In this document: piece after piece, positions 32,116 through 45,600 of the stretch
How positions within the stretch are numbered: position 1 is the first letter of the stretch
Layout: every line of letters begins with the position of its first letter
DNA from: Capsaspora owczarzaki ATCC 30864
Taxonomy: Eukaryota; Opisthokonta; Filasterea
Assembly (NCBI RefSeq): GCF_000151315.2
Contig: NW_011887292.1
Coordinates: 2,085,181 to 2,149,180 of the forward strand
Direction: 5' to 3'
DNA length: 64,000 nucleotides
Translations under genes and position numbers: made by a program
Notes under the pieces: generated by a model
What the model saw: only the letters and a program-made list of their open reading frames with translations
The model's database searches: none
What the model was told of the DNA's origin: nothing

Positions 32116-35100
32116 TCACGTCTGGTGAGCAAGCAGATCGAGCATCAGGGGGTACACTGGTGCAAACTGCTTGTCACCGCGGGCTCGCACACGCTGCGCA
32201 TACGCCTCCAGGGTGGCGCCAATCAAGACAAGCGCATCTGCTTCTGTATGCGTGTCGAGCCACTGTGAATACTTGAGCGGCGTCATCTGAGCACGGACAT
32301 GAGGAGACTGCATTTCGTCAGGACCACGCGAAAACAGGTGATGCAAGGCAGTCGAGACCGACAGAGCATCGCCCACAGCAGATGCGTTTGCAATGTGGCT
32401 CGCGTCCATGAACAAGATTGGTCTACGCAGGCCAAATAAAATCACAACATTGTGTGACAGCTTGGTTGGTTAGTCAAAGGAGTCGTGCTTCAGCAAACGG
32501 AAAACCCATCACTCTGCATCTGCCAAAGCAAATCTCACAAAACATGCCTGAATGCTCGCATTGCTCGATAGGGCTGACCCATGTCAGCCAGTCGCATTCC
32601 ACAGCGCACTTGCAGGGGTCCGAGGGCCACTTCAAACTGTGCCAAGTCTGCGGTTAAACGCAGCTTGCCACCGTCGCCCAGAGGGCGAACAAGCGCTGCA
32701 TGTCGCACAAACAGGGTCATTGCCCGACAGCACACTCGTTGCACTCTAAATCAAAGCAAAACAGCGCATATTGTGAGGCGCCAATGTGTGTCGAGGCCGA
32801 CAAAAACCCGGGAGACTCGAAAAAAAAAAGCTGCTTACAAGACGGAGGTGACTTCTTCGCACTTGAATCGCGCAAGAATTTCAGACGAAATATGGGACAC
32901 AAGGGCCGCGAATTCGTGCACAAATGGCGAGCACTCGGCGGCTGGAGCATCACGATCGGACGGAGGGGCGGCTCTGGTTTGAACGGACGAGTCAGAGACA
33001 GTTTTTTTTTGTTTCGCTTGTTGAAAACAAGCATTCAACAAGCAACGACATTACTCACTTGGAATAATCTGTGGCATGCATTTTGAGCAAACGAGCCTCG
33101 AGATGAATGCACATGGCATCGAAGAGTGGCGCGACAATGTTGTCGAGCAGTTTCCCCACATCCTTTCACGCAGAGTAAATAGCGAGCAAAAATGAGTCAA
33201 CAAAGGAGAGAAAACAAAAAGTCCTTTCCAAACCACATATATCTGCAAACCTTCAGAGCATCTTGGATAATCTGAACTGCCGCCAGAGATGCCGAGCTGC
33301 TCGCTGGATTGGCTGCAACGTTGGCAAGCAGTGGCATTGCCCGAACTCCACGCTGAAACTGATCGAGCAAATTCACCAAAGTGATGTTGCGCGACTGCGA
33401 GGAGGTGCACGGGCCACTGATCTGGGAGGCTTCAGGGTCGGTAGCAAACAGTGTTTCTGACTTGACGGCCAGCAGTTTGATTGCTTTTGAGACATTCCGG
33501 CCAACCAGAGTCACCAGGAATCCATCCGCGTTTGCAGCTTGCAGCTCGCTGTCAAGCATGGCGCGCCAGTTTTAGTCGTCCCGCAATGTACCCCAATGAA
33601 TACAGCTGTTTTTGACGAGTCGCTTACCTGGTGATTGTTCGCAGAATGCTCGAAATATCGTCTGGACCCGGCGGTGTGACAGAGCCACTCGGGAAGGCCG
33701 AATTGACAGGATCAAACATGCGGGAAAGGCTGCGTGACAAGTACGCGTTCTCGAATGGCAATAAGCACGTCCAAAGCAGATCTTGGGCGTTGCTACGGAA
33801 AGAACACAGAGAGCATTGAGGTTGAGCAACCACGACCTCCAACGCGCCACGAGAGCAGCAGCAGCGCATCATGTCAAGATCACAAGCGTACTTTGGTTGC
33901 CCGTCCTTGTTTTTTCCAGGCAAGGGCATTGTGAGATTTGTCAGCCGGGGAGAGACCGACTCCCACAGCTCCGAAACGACGCGCACGAGTTTCGGAAACT
34001 CGCTCTCCAATGTGTTTTTGACGAACGTAGAGTCTGACACGATGCAATAGCAATCAAGCAAGCGGCGTGAGTCTCACACCAACCCTCTCAACACGCCACG
34101 ACAAAAGCTCGGACGTACTTTTGGCGGCCAATTGAAACTCTGCGACGAGAAGTTGCGTGACATTGATCCAAAACGATGTGATCAGGGTCGGACCGTCGGA
34201 CGGCTGTTCAAACGAAAGGTTTAGAGTCGGCGTTGGAGCGATTGCTTCGTTTGTGGAATTCAAACGCAGCGCTAAAAGACAATAGCTTACCCGAATCACG
34301 TCAATTAAAAGTGCATGCGTCACGGGATCGCGGCGCTTGGTCAATACCTTCTGAAGCAGAGCCACTTGCGAAATGGTAGAAACGATGGTCGAACAGAGTT
34401 TGTCCAAGCGCGTCCACAAGATTGCTCGCCAAGCTGGAGACGCACCAGCGGTTGGGGTGTTGCTTTTGAGTGAGCCTGGAAGCACGGCGGAGGCTAATCC
34501 ACCTAGCGTCGAGGAAGAATGCGAGGTGGGCAGCGACGCCGACGACCCGCCAGAGCTCAGAGAAGGGTCGGAGGCAAAACTGTCGACATGAACCGTGCTT
34601 TTGAGCGCGGTCGCGACATTCTTGTGCAGGCCTGACACGCAAGTTTCGACTCGCTCCGCAAGTTGGCCGAGGTTGTGAAAGACTTGGAGAGCTGTCGCGA
34701 TATCTGCTTGATTTTGGGTTTCCAGGCCTGCTGACAGTTGGAGGAAGCCTTCTTTATCGACAGCTACCCGCACACTGCCAATCCATGCCAGTTCAGAGTC
34801 TACTGCGTCGATTCCCCGCAAATCCTCACCCGCCAAGACGAGGTCTGCAAAAAAGCAGACGCATAAGCGAAACAAAAGTGTGAGCGACGCTTTTTGACTT
34901 GGAAATGGCAGCACACAATCGGAGGGAGACGCGAGACGACACTGTACCCAGGTCATTCAGAAGCTGGGCAGCCTTGGCAACTTCCTTCATGCCTCCATCA
35001 AACTGAATGCGCAATTTCTTTGCCAGTTGGATGAATCGGACCACGTGCCGTAGCAGATCGCAGGATTTCTGTCGCAAAGAGACAGGACAGAGCAGGCAAA

Positions 35101-36083
35101 TGAGTGTCTCTGTAGTGTTTGTGACTCTTCACCATATTCCTTTGCCAGGCGAGCGAGCGAGCGGGAGGTCTCGTCGTCGTCGTTGTGAATGAGTGCATCG
35201 AGTTCGGACACTCTTACCTGAAGATGTTCCAGCTGGTCGGTGTGCTGTACAAGAAACTGGTATGGCTCTGAAACGCGACTCCGAACTCGCTCAATATGCT
35301 GCTGCAACGATTCGATACGATTCCGGAGCATGGCAAGAATTTCTATCACAGCAATGAAGAGCGGCGGGGGTCGGATGAGGCGTGAGTTTTTGTTCAGTTT
35401 GTTTCGAAAAGGCAAACTGACCGACGGGTCACAGAGTTCAAAATCCAAACCTTCCAGCTTTGTGATGCCAACCGCTTGTGCAAGCAAGTCCGAGTGATGC
35501 GAGATGACCTGATGCTCGACTTGGCGGTCGAGCAGCTCAATGGTCTGAGTGAGGCGCTCGAGCGACGCGCCCGCGACGAGCCCAGAGGCAACGGCCGCTT
35601 CGTATCGCGCCGTGTCAAAGTCGTCCTGCAAGAACGGTCTCAAGATGGCTAAACGTTGTGACAGGTACCACCACAGTTTGCAGTCCAACCAAGCAAGCAG
35701 AGATGAGATTGGGTTTGCAGCAACAGTGGAGATTCTGTCTCTCTCCCCCCGCTTTCAGCTTTCAGTTCTCCAGACAGGACTTTGTTACCGTCTTGGGCGA
35801 GTGCGGCGTGGACATCTTCAAACGGAAGGAGCGGCTGTGGTGCACTCGTCGCTGTCGTCGTCGATGATGATGATGGTGAGGTGGCCAATGGAGACTCGCT
35901 GGGACCGCCGTTGCTCGATGCCGCAGCGCGCGCCGCCTCAGTGCTGCTAGTGCTGCTGCTGCTGCTGTTGGTGCTGGTGCTGCTGGATCCAGGTGGGTGG
36001 TGGTTGTGGTTGTGGGCAGGCGCCACTGCAGCAGCTCCAACGCTGCCAGTCTGCTGCTCATCGCCACGGAAGCCGCTTCCCAT
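32116..36083 (-). CDS. COG5: Conserved oligomeric Golgi complex subunit 5
   Basis: Vesicle-tethering subunit (lobe B of COG) for retrograde traffic within the Golgi. Thirteen exons: 36083-35789, 35648-35451, 35342-35218, 35068-34948, 34844-34291, 34203-34119, 34033-33892, 33792-33628, 33548-33251, 33162-33059, 32973-32839, 32745-32539 and 32422-32116. All phases agree and sum to 911 aa (human 839). Landmarks: LLAQAVGITKLE, KKLRIQFDGGMKEVAKAAQLL, GLETQNQADIATALQVFHNL, VLTKRRDPVTHALLID, AYLSRSLSRMFDPVN, FVRHAALVRPLGDGGKLRL and QFAPVYPLMLDLL, each nearly identical to human COG5. The first 95 residues are Ser/Ala/Gly/His/Asn-rich and lineage-specific. Exon 13 finishes with a 109-residue stretch as in animals. 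It is the most finely split gene here. Confidence 0.96.
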
Positions 36084-36369
36084 TTGTCTCAGACCAAAAA
36101 CAAAAAAGGCCGACCAAAAGAGCAAGGAAGACTGGGGCATTCATTGTCAATCTCCCATAAAAAATGCAAGACCGGACAGCCAAGCGCAATCCAGGATCAT
36201 TCATTCATTCATTCATTCATGGAGCAGAAGTGTTTGGCTGCTCTCTTTGCTCGGATTCATAGTATTCCATTCAAGCACAAGCTCTCCCAATTGTTTCGTT
36301 GTCAGCCATACAAGCAAGCAAGCAACAGCGCGCCACAGACACAAAGCGTCTCAGAATTTTTACTCTCAG

Positions 36370-36409
<40 letters not shown>

Positions 36410-36439
36410 GTTTTGTGTCATCTTTTGTTGCTTTTTCCT
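36084..36439. promoter_or_regulatory. Head-to-head promoter region COG5 / CWF19L1
   Basis: 356 bases between divergent start codons. It contains a short (TTCA)n repeat at 36197-36220 and a run of about 33 T at 36375-36407 that ends 32 bases before the CWF19L1 ATG, i.e. in its probable leader. Confidence 0.55.
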
Positions 36440-39400
36440 ATGAGTTCCGCTTCGTCTGACGCGCCGATGCGCATGTAAGTCTGAGCCATGCATTTCCCGC
36501 GTTTCTCAGACCAAGCACCCCTTCCCCACGCTTGATCGTTGCTTCATCATCTCCCCAAAACGCGCGCTCCTGACTTTTGTTCGTCCTGTTGTCTCGTGTG
36601 AATGAAACGCAGATTGGTCGCAGGGGATGTCTGCGGACGCTTCAGCGCGCTGTACAAGCGCATCGACACGCTGCAAAAGAAGAGCGGTCTGCCGTTCGAC
36701 ATGCTGCTCTGCGTCGGATCGTTCTTCAAGCCGTTCAGCCCAGCAGCAGCTGCACTCCAGACTCGAGCCGCTGATCAGGCTCAGGCTGCAGAGGGATCGG
36801 AGGCGCAGGCGGCCGTGGGCGAAGACGACGAGTGGTCGCAGCTCCTCAAAGGATCGCTCAAAGGTAGTCTTCACCCCACCTTCAACACACACACGAGGCA
36901 GAGACAAGAGAACAAAAGACATGGTGACATAAGAGAGAGATCGGAGACAGATAGGCGCGTTCTGGTTTTGTATTTCCATGCAGATCAAGCTCAAGCACAA
37001 CCAACCATCGTCGCTCTGCCAGTTTGCTCTCAATCAGTTTACCAACCGTATGTATGCTCACTTGGTTTGGCCTTGTTGGTGTTGGTGCAGCATGCGTCCC
37101 GACGTACATTCTTGGTCCGAACGCCGCGAACGAGCTCCCATACTTTGAGGGCGTTCTGGATGATGGCGCAGAGCTTTGCCACCAAATCACGTATCTGGGT
37201 AGGCACACAACTGATGCTGGTTTGGTTTACCGAGTCACAGAGCTTGACAAGCAACAAAAAACAATGCTGACGAGCAGTTTGGTCTTTTTCTTATCTCTGT
37301 GTGGGCACTTCCTGCTGCTGCTGCTGCGATAGGTCGCAAGGGTATTCTCAAGACACCTCAGGGACTCACCGTCGCGTACTTTGGCGGGAGCTTTGGAGCT
37401 GGGGCATACACTGCAGCCCATCCTCAGTCTGACCAGCTGCACCACTACACACACCACGACGTTGAGCACTTGCTCCAAGCAACCAAGCAGCCCGACTTTC
37501 GAGGCGTGGACATTTTCCTCACGAGCGACTGGCCGCGTTACATTACTCGTGGTGCTCCGCTACCCTCCATTATGCCAGCCACAATGACCGACGGTGCATC
37601 TGGCTCTCGTGCTGACTGGGGTCGAGTTGGTTCGGACGTCATCTCGATTCTGTCCTCGGCCTTGATGCCCCGCTACCACTTTGCAGGAGCGCTCGATGTT
37701 TATTACGAGCGCTTGCCGTATCGGACGGCGCCGGCTGTCAGCATGGGGCTGCAACAAGGCCACGCGACCAGATTCCTGGCCTTGGGCACCCAAATCTCGC
37801 CCACCAAGCAAAAGGTACGTCGAGTGGCTTTCATCACATACTTGTTGACTGATGATTGCAACCAAAACCACTGTTGTGGATTTTGTTTTTACAGGCCTTG
37901 TACGCGTTTACCATCAAGCCGTTGGTCAAGGAAATCAAGTCGGTGCTTCTCACGCATCCCTCCGAAACGACCGATTCCCCGTTCGCCGACGCGCCTCTTC
38001 GCACACCGGCCATGGGCACGCAGGTGAGGAATCTTGAGTTGAATGACCTTCTATGTGATTCATCACCACTCACGTGCTCTTTGACTTCTGTTCGCAGCAA
38101 GAGCAGGCGGGCGTTAGTATGTTCTATAGCGGTCTCGACGCGAGCGGCAAAAAGCGCAGGCGTGAAGACGACCCGACTGACGGACAAGCCCGCAAGGTTC
38201 CCCGTGAGGGCTACGTCTGCAACATTTGCCAGCAATCTGGCCACTTTATTCAAGATTGCCCGCAAAAGGATGAGCGTGATGCACAGCGCCTTGCCCAGCG
38301 GGAGGCAGAGCGGGGACCCTATGTCTGCCGCATTTGCAACGTCCCAGGACACCCAATCCAGGAATGCCCCGAGCGTGTGACGCGACCCATGGACCAAGAT
38401 GGCCATCCTCGGCTTCCCGACAACTACGTCTGCAAATTATGCAATGTTCCCGGACACCATGTTCGCGATTGCCCAAGCAAGCAGGATACGCCGCGTAAGT
38501 CGTTTGTATTGAAAGTGCGGGTTGACTGCATCCGTTCTCTCATTTTTGCATTGCATTTTGGAATTTTTTTTTTTTTTTTTTTTTTTTTTGCTTTCATTCC
38601 TATCCACTTTGACAAAACCCACAGCGGGGGCCAATCGGCGACCGCCCAATGCTCCTCCGGCCGCACAGGGTCCCTGCTGGTTTTGCCTCGGCAGCCCACA
38701 AGTCGAAAAGCATCTGGTTGTCAGCATTGGTACGGAGCTGTACATGGCGTTGCCGAAAGGCGGACTCAGTCCTCAGCATGTGCTCCTGCTCCCTATCGGC
38801 CATGTTGCGTGCTCCAAAGATCTCGGCGAAGAAGCTCGCGCAGAGATGGGGCGATACATGAGCTCGGTGCGCGCTTTGTTTGCTGCGCAGGGCTGCGGCA
38901 TGGTGGCTTTTGAGCGCAACGTCCGCACTCCTCACATGCAGATCCAGCTGATTCCCGTCCCGCTGGCTCTCACCGAGCAGCTGATTCCCACATTCCAAGA
39001 GCATGCGAGACGATTGAATTACTCGTTCCAAGAGCTGGCTCCTGGGGAGGACTTGACGGCGGTAGGTTGCTTTGGTGTCCAAAGCCATTTTGGTCGCGTG
39101 TTGAAGCACGCCAGAACATGATGGGAATCACTCATGGGTTGTATCTCCTGTACCATTCTTGCGACTCGTAGGCTTTGCCTTCGCCCGACACGCCGTACTT
39201 TGTGGTGGAGTTTGACTCTGGTGTCAGATTGTTGCTTGTGGTGACTGGACGTTTCCCACTCATGTTTGGCCGGTAAGACAATCGCGACTTGTCGTTCGCA
39301 ACGATCTGATGCAAAGGGGCAATGCATTCATTCACGGCCGGTTGTGGGTTTTTCTCTTTTGCCAGCGAGGTGCTCTGTGACCCTGCCCTTCTGAACGCGC

Positions 39401-39510
39401 CAAACAAAATTGACTGGAAGCAATGCCAGGAGTCCGCCGAAACGGAGACGACCTTTGCAAGCGACTTCAAGGCTGCGTTCAAACCCTTCGACCAGACCGA
39501 TGACCTCTGA
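36440..39510 (+). CDS. CWF19L1: CWF19L1-type spliceosome/debranching cofactor with three added zinc knuckles
   Basis: Nine exons: 36440-36474, 36613-36863, 37091-37198, 37333-37814, 37895-38033, 38098-38494, 38635-39061, 39172-39272 and 39366-39510, 694 aa (human 538). Homologue of human CWF19L1 and yeast Drn1, which help lariat debranching. The N-terminal metallophosphoesterase-like part reads LVAGDVCGRFSALYKRIDTL, LPFDMLLCVGSFF, PTYILGPNAANE and YLGRKGIL; YHFAGALDVYYERLPYRTAP follows. The C terminus has the two CwfJ domains: CWFCLGSPQVEKHLVVSIGT, GGLSPQHVLLLPIGH (HIT-like) and FPLMFGREVLCDPALLN. Between them sit three CCHC knuckles (C-x2-C-x4-H-x4-C) in exon 6, absent from the human protein, preceded by a KKRRRED basic patch. 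Confidence 0.95.
38212..38470 (+). other. Three CCHC zinc knuckles inside CWF19L1
   Basis: All in exon 6: CNICQQSGHFIQDC, CRICNVPGHPIQEC and CKLCNVPGHHVRDC. Each has perfect C-x2-C-x4-H-x4-C spacing, with charged linkers of about 30-40 residues between them. Such knuckles usually bind single-stranded RNA. Confidence 0.93.
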
Positions 39511-39666
39511 GCCAGCTCGTACTTGTCGTTGCACCAGAGTACCAAAAAAAAAAAAAGATTGTCCAACTTTCAGCACCAAGTTGCAGAGATGAAAGAAACA
39601 GCAGGGGGTAGAGTACATGAAAGTTGTGTTGAAATTGATACCAAGACAAAGCAGCAACAACCGAAA

Positions 39667-42600
39667 TCAACCGCGTGCGACCAAAGGATGAAGCAACTCG
39701 AACGAGCCCGTGCCCACGCCAGATACACGGCCCACAACAAGACGAGATGAAGGGGATTCGACGGCCTCATAGTCACCGTAGCTGTGGTTGGTAGGAAGCA
39801 AAACAAAAAGCAACAAAGAATGAGCGTTGGCATTTAAAGGAGGGAGAATCGGCATTGATCGGAAACTTGGAAACCGAACTTACACGCTGGATTGCCGCAA
39901 GAAGTGGACTGTCGTCTCAAAGCTCATCTTGAGGAAGGGAGAAACATTGGACTCGATACCAATGCGGTTAAAAGGTCGATAACCGCCCTCGAAAGTCTGG
40001 AATGCAAAACGTTCAAAAGCGACAGTGAGCGCGCGCCTTTCTAGCAACAAAAATTGCAGAGCCAACGAAAAGCACGAAACTCGGCACTCACCATATAGTC
40101 ACCAATCAATGACAAATGTCGTGGGTCGACACCGATGCCGTAAACTTGGAAAACTTGTGAGATTTCATTCGTAATGACACGGCGCGCAGCTTCGACACCT
40201 GGTATCGCGACAGACATGTCAGCCAAGCGTAAAAATCAACCCAATGTTCTCTCCCTGTTCGAACGTACCATAAGTGTTTTTAATGGCGTGAATGTCGTTG
40301 GTCAAGATGTTGTTCACATCGAGAATGTTGGCGTGCTTCCACATCTCTTGCAAGTTGACACCTTCCGTGGCCAGGACAGGCTGCGAGTGAAACCAAATGT
40401 AGAGAGGCGTGTTAGTACGTGGCGCAGAGGCAAACACACGCCAGAAAAAAAATGCTTACCGTGGCTGCAGCATCGTCCTTGATGAAGCAACGAGTGATGC
40501 CACGAACAGATCGAATAAGCGTGTTCTTAGCCACACGCTCAATCAGCGAGACCAACAAGAGCTTCTTGACGTGCAAAGACAACTGTGAAGGCGAAACAAA
40601 AACAAAAACACACAAACACACAAACAAAACAACAACAACAACAACAAATCCATGAGCTCGCGAAAAACAAAGCAGTCAAAACAAATGGCACAGTTGCATA
40701 CCTCCATGGTGAATTGAACCCAGCGGCCACCTTCGTCATAGGTAAACTCGGTCATGTAGCCCTCAGACTCCTTGGTGGCACGGCGGGCGCGCTCCTCTCG
40801 AGTGGTGATGGACGAGGCGATCTGCTTGGCTTCGCCCTCCTCGCCTTCGTTGTCGGAGGCGTCGTCGCTGTCGCTGTCGCTGCCATCGTTGCCACCCTCT
40901 TGTTCGTCATAGGTGACCATCTCGCGGGCCTTGCTGTTGCGGCTGCCGCTGGTGCCGTCTTCGGTCTCGGCGCGCTTGGACTTTGAGCGAGGCGTTTCGT
41001 CCTCCTCATCACTCGACTCGCCGCTTGCCTCGTCGTTGGCGCCGTCGTCGTTGTTGTCGGCGTCGTCTTGGCGGCCAAGCTCGACATCCAAGGGCCCATC
41101 GGCGTCGCCATCGGTGGCGCTGGCGCCAGCCTTGGAAGATTGGCCTTCGTCAACTTCCTTCATCGCCTTGCCAACCATATCAGCAAGGTTGCGAGACTTG
41201 GTGGTGATGGCCTTCTTGACGACCTTGCCAAACTTGTTTGCAAATGCAGAGCTCATGGCGTTCAAGAGCGCATTGGACGACACGCTAAACTCGGACTGGC
41301 AGACCTGGGGGTCGATAAACTCGAGCTTGACGACATAGCGACGGAAGCGCGTGTTGCCGTTCTTGGGAGAGCGACGGGTGATGCTTTCGTTCACAATGGC
41401 GCCCTGCAGAACGTCGCCGAGGGCGACACGACTCAGCGCCTGTTTCAGGGCGTTTGCTTGCGCCTTGGCGTGAGGAGATGCTCGCAGGGGGAGGGTCATG
41501 TGCGGTGTCTTGATGTGGGGACTGGCAGTCATGAGAATTTCTCGCAAACGGGGGATACCGAGCGTGACGTTCATGGCACCGAGGCCCGCAAAGTGGAACG
41601 TGTTGAGCGTCATTTGGGTGGACGGCTCGCCGATGGACTGGCCTGCGACCACACCAACAGCTTCGCCCGGTTCAACAAGACTATTAACGTATTTGGTGTA
41701 CATGAGGGCGCGCAACGATGCCTCGGGCACCTTTTGCCGCTTGGGCTGCGCGACCTGGTGTTTCTTGCCCTTCTTGGACGAGGCAGGGACGACGGCCGTC
41801 TCTTCCTCTGCGGCTTGCAGCAGCTTGTCGGGGTTCTTTTCAATGTACTCTTCCAGAGACCGCGCAAACTTTTCCGAAACGGCGCCAAGATGAAGACCTG
41901 GATGCAATTGGGACAAGACTGGGGCGTACCGGTCGGGCTTCTCGAGGGCCTTTGCCATGCGGCGTGGACCCTTGGACGAATCGAGAATGGACAAGGCATT
42001 GCGCGAGTTGAGCTTGGCTTCCTGCGCGTTGTAATTCTGCGCAACGAACGAGAATTGGTCGAGGAAGATGGTCTTGGTGGGGTCGAGCGAATCCTCGCCA
42101 TAGTGGAACTGGACGACAGAGCCATCGCTGTCACGCACCGTCATGTCATAGTTGACGCGCAGACCTTCGAGATGCTTGATCAAGCAGCGCTGCAGGTAAC
42201 CCGAGCGACTGGTCTTGACGGCCGTATCGATCAAACCCTCACGACCAGCCATGCAGTGGAAAAAGTACTCTTGCGGGCGAATGCCAGTCAGGAAGCGATC
42301 GGTAACGTAGCCGCCTGCTCGTGCGGAGGCGTCGAAAGCCTGGAAAGATGGCAGCGTTTTGCCCGAAACCATGACGGGGACACGGCGACCTTCGAGTTCC
42401 TGCTGACCAAGCAAGCTGGAGATTTGCGAGTGGTTGACCTTGGAGCCCTTCGCACCAGAGTTGATCATGAGGGACAGGTTGTTCTCGGGGAAGGCAACGC
42501 GCTGGCCGTCCGGAATACACGCCGAAATGACGTCCGACGTCAGCTTGTTCAAGCGCGTCTTCATCACCGAGTCGAGCGCAGCGGACTGCTCGTCGCTGCG

Positions 42601-45600
42601 GAAAATACGAAGAACGTTCGACTTGAGCAGCTCAGTGTCGGAGGAGTCGGCCTGGCCAACAAAGCGCGCCGTCTCCTCGGCTCCGACGTTGGTAGCCGCG
42701 CGGAGCAGCTTCACACGCGCCGCATCGGCGTCAGGCGTGAGAACAAGGTCCTCAACGCCAATGGTGAAGCCGTGGTATTGGAGGAAGATGGTAAACAAGC
42801 GCGAGAAGGCAGTGAGCAGACGGCCGGCAACGTCAGCGCCGTAGAGCTCGTAGCAAGCGTGCACGAGACCGAACGCGGAAGCACCAAACTGACTCTTGTC
42901 GAGAATACCAGTCATCATGTGCGAGTCGCGGAAGATGACATCGCCTTCCTCGCTATTCTTGCCCCAGGCCGAGGCGGGGACTTTGCTGGCAGACTTGAGA
43001 TTGAGCGGAACACGGCCGCGGGTGAGGTTGATGAGCAAGGTAGAAATGATTTGCTTTCCAGACCAGAGCGCCTTGGGCTTGATAATGCAGGGGGTCAGCA
43101 TGGTGATGGCCTGCTTGCCAACGCCCATCGCCGCAACGGTCGTGCTCGACGAGGACAGCGCGACGCCGCCGTGTCCACCGTGCCGTGCCGTGCCGCCTTC
43201 GGGGAGACAGGCGTAGACGAGCTGCATGTACTCGGACTGCTCAAAGAAGCGGTCGCGCATCGTCATCTTGGCACCGCCAATGACGTGATCTTGAATGAGA
43301 CCTCGCAATGGTCGACCAGAGGTTGGCACGAGATACTGGCTATCGGCGTTGGCAATAAAGTAGCCCTCAGCGCGGGGAAGCTCGCTCTGCGGCAAATGCA
43401 CGTTCATTTCGTCACCATCAAAGTCGGCGTTGTACGTGTTGCAGTTGCAATAGTGCAGGCGAAGGGTCTTCTCGCCAGGCAGAATGCGGGCAATGTGGGC
43501 CATGATGGACGGCTTGTGCAGGGTGGGTTGGCGGTTGACAAGGAGAACATCGCCGTTGCGGACGTGGCGGAAAACCTTCTTGCCAGACACGGACAGCGCA
43601 GCATTGTTGGCAGCCAAAGCGGTGGCAGCGGAGGATGGCGCTGCTCCCGACGACGCAGCAGACAAGCCCGAGGATGCGGCTTGAACGAGCTCGGCGACCT
43701 GAGCAGCCGTCGAGGTGGTGGACGAGATCAACTGCGAGCTGGGCGTCAGCAGCAGGTTGGCAAGCGCGGTGCGCTTGTCCTGGTCCATGTTGGCAAGGGC
43801 TGAAAGGGTGCCATCGGCATTCTGGACATGAGTGGCGCCGGGGTGCACTTCGGGGCCGTTGATGACCGCATCGCGCAGCTCTTGAAAGTTCCAGGGCGTC
43901 ACGGGCTCGGGGTAGGTCAGCTTCTTGGCAAACACCATGGGAATGCCAATTTCGGCAGAGTCAATGTACACGTCGGGTGAGATGACCGAGCGCGCAGCAT
44001 AGTTGACACGCTTGCCCATCATGTGCTTGCGGAACAAACCCTCCTTCTTTTCAAGTGTTTGGCGAATGCCGGCAGGGGGGTTGCCACCCTTGACGGCCGT
44101 GTTGAGGGTCGAGTCCATCAGACTGTTGACCTCGCCCTGCAGGGCAATCCAAGTGTTGACCAAACGCACAATATCGCCCGCACGGCTCTTGGGGCCGCCG
44201 GTGCCGGTGGTTTCGGCTTGGTCGTCGTCCTGGTCAATGCTGGCCAAGTCCTCGCCAGCCAACAGGCGCTCCTTCACCGAGCGGTACTCGATGAGCTGGA
44301 GCGATTGACGGAGGATGTTGCCCAGGTAGATGTTTTGCGGGTTTTCAAACAGCTGGTCTTGCATGCGTGCTGGTGGGCGGAAGCGAGACGGCGCCACGGG
44401 CACGACATCCAAGAAGAAGCAGTTGGCCGTGCCCGAGCGCGTGAGGGCGACTCCTGCCTTGCTCGAGTACGAGCCGTAGATCAGGTTGACGAGGTGCGGC
44501 TCGCGCTGCCAAGTGCTGTACAGATGGTCGCGCACCTGCAGCGGATGCAGATACTCGCTTTCTGTAGCAAAGACGCCAGTGTAGATGACCTCGCGAGACC
44601 CGTTGAGGTTCATCGGAGCCGAGGGGACGGCCTTGTCTTCGGTTTCTTCCTGATCGCTTTCGTCTTCTGCTTCCTCGTCTTCCTCGTCGCTGCCGGCCGC
44701 TGATGCAGCAGCCTCGGCGTCAAAGGCAAGCTCCTTCATCAATGCAGAAGACTTCTTGCCTGTAGCTTTTGCCGTGTGGCCGGGAGCGGTGCTGAACAAG
44801 CCACCCTTCATGGCCAAAAGCTGCTCGGTAGAGAGCTTGCGACGGAAGACGGCGAGCGTCTTTTCGCTCAAGGGCTGCGCGAAAATCTTGACGGCACCTT
44901 CCTTGCGGAGCGAGCGAGCGGGGCAACCGCAGGCGGAGCACCGTTTGGACGCACCGCAGGCGCGGAGCAGGTCGAGAATGACGCGGCGACGGTACTCGTC
45001 CGAGTGGGTGGTCTTGAGCGAGCGGCTCTTGGGAGCAGCAACGCCCGTGCTCGACGCAGGGTTTGGCTTGACGCCCATCAGCTTGAGACAGTGTTCACGG
45101 TACGAATCGAGCTGGGCAAGAATGCGCGTGGACATGCGCTCGCGCTTGGAACCGTCGGCATCGTCGTCTCCAGCATCGCCATCTTCGCCATCGACGGCCA
45201 TGCCAAAGGGGGTGTTGACTTCGACGGCTTCGCGGCGATTGTGCAGCTTTTGCTTGCGTGCTTGGGAGGCAGCACCGTCCGTACCGGCAGTTCCGGAGAC
45301 GGTGGCGCGGCACGCCTCTTCCGCAGCAAGACGGCCATACTCTTGCGGCGAGAACTGCGCTGACGGTGTCGTAAGGAACTCGGCGTCCATTGCGGGAATG
45401 AGCAGGCCATGCTCGAGCAGTTGCAGGCGCACCTCTGCGAGACGCAGAGTGACTGGGACGCCCTTGAAGGCACCGCAGTTCAAGCAAATGCAGCGCAGCA
45501 GCTGGAACATGTCCTTGAAGAAGATCGGGTTGTAGACTGGCAACGCGAGCTCAATATGGCCGACGTGGCCGGGGCAGTGTGTCGAGGCCAGGTTGCATGT

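Noticed and set aside
36982-37048. Possible extra exon in CWF19L1 between 36863 and 37091
   Set aside because: It has plausible AG and GT borders, but its phase does not join both neighbours, and skipping it restores the conserved KACVPTYILG alignment exactly.
41068-43803. 911-codon open frame on the plus strand
   Set aside because: It is antisense to the conserved POLR1A exon. The minus strand encodes invariant Pol I motifs, and the antisense frame is only open because of GC-rich codon composition.
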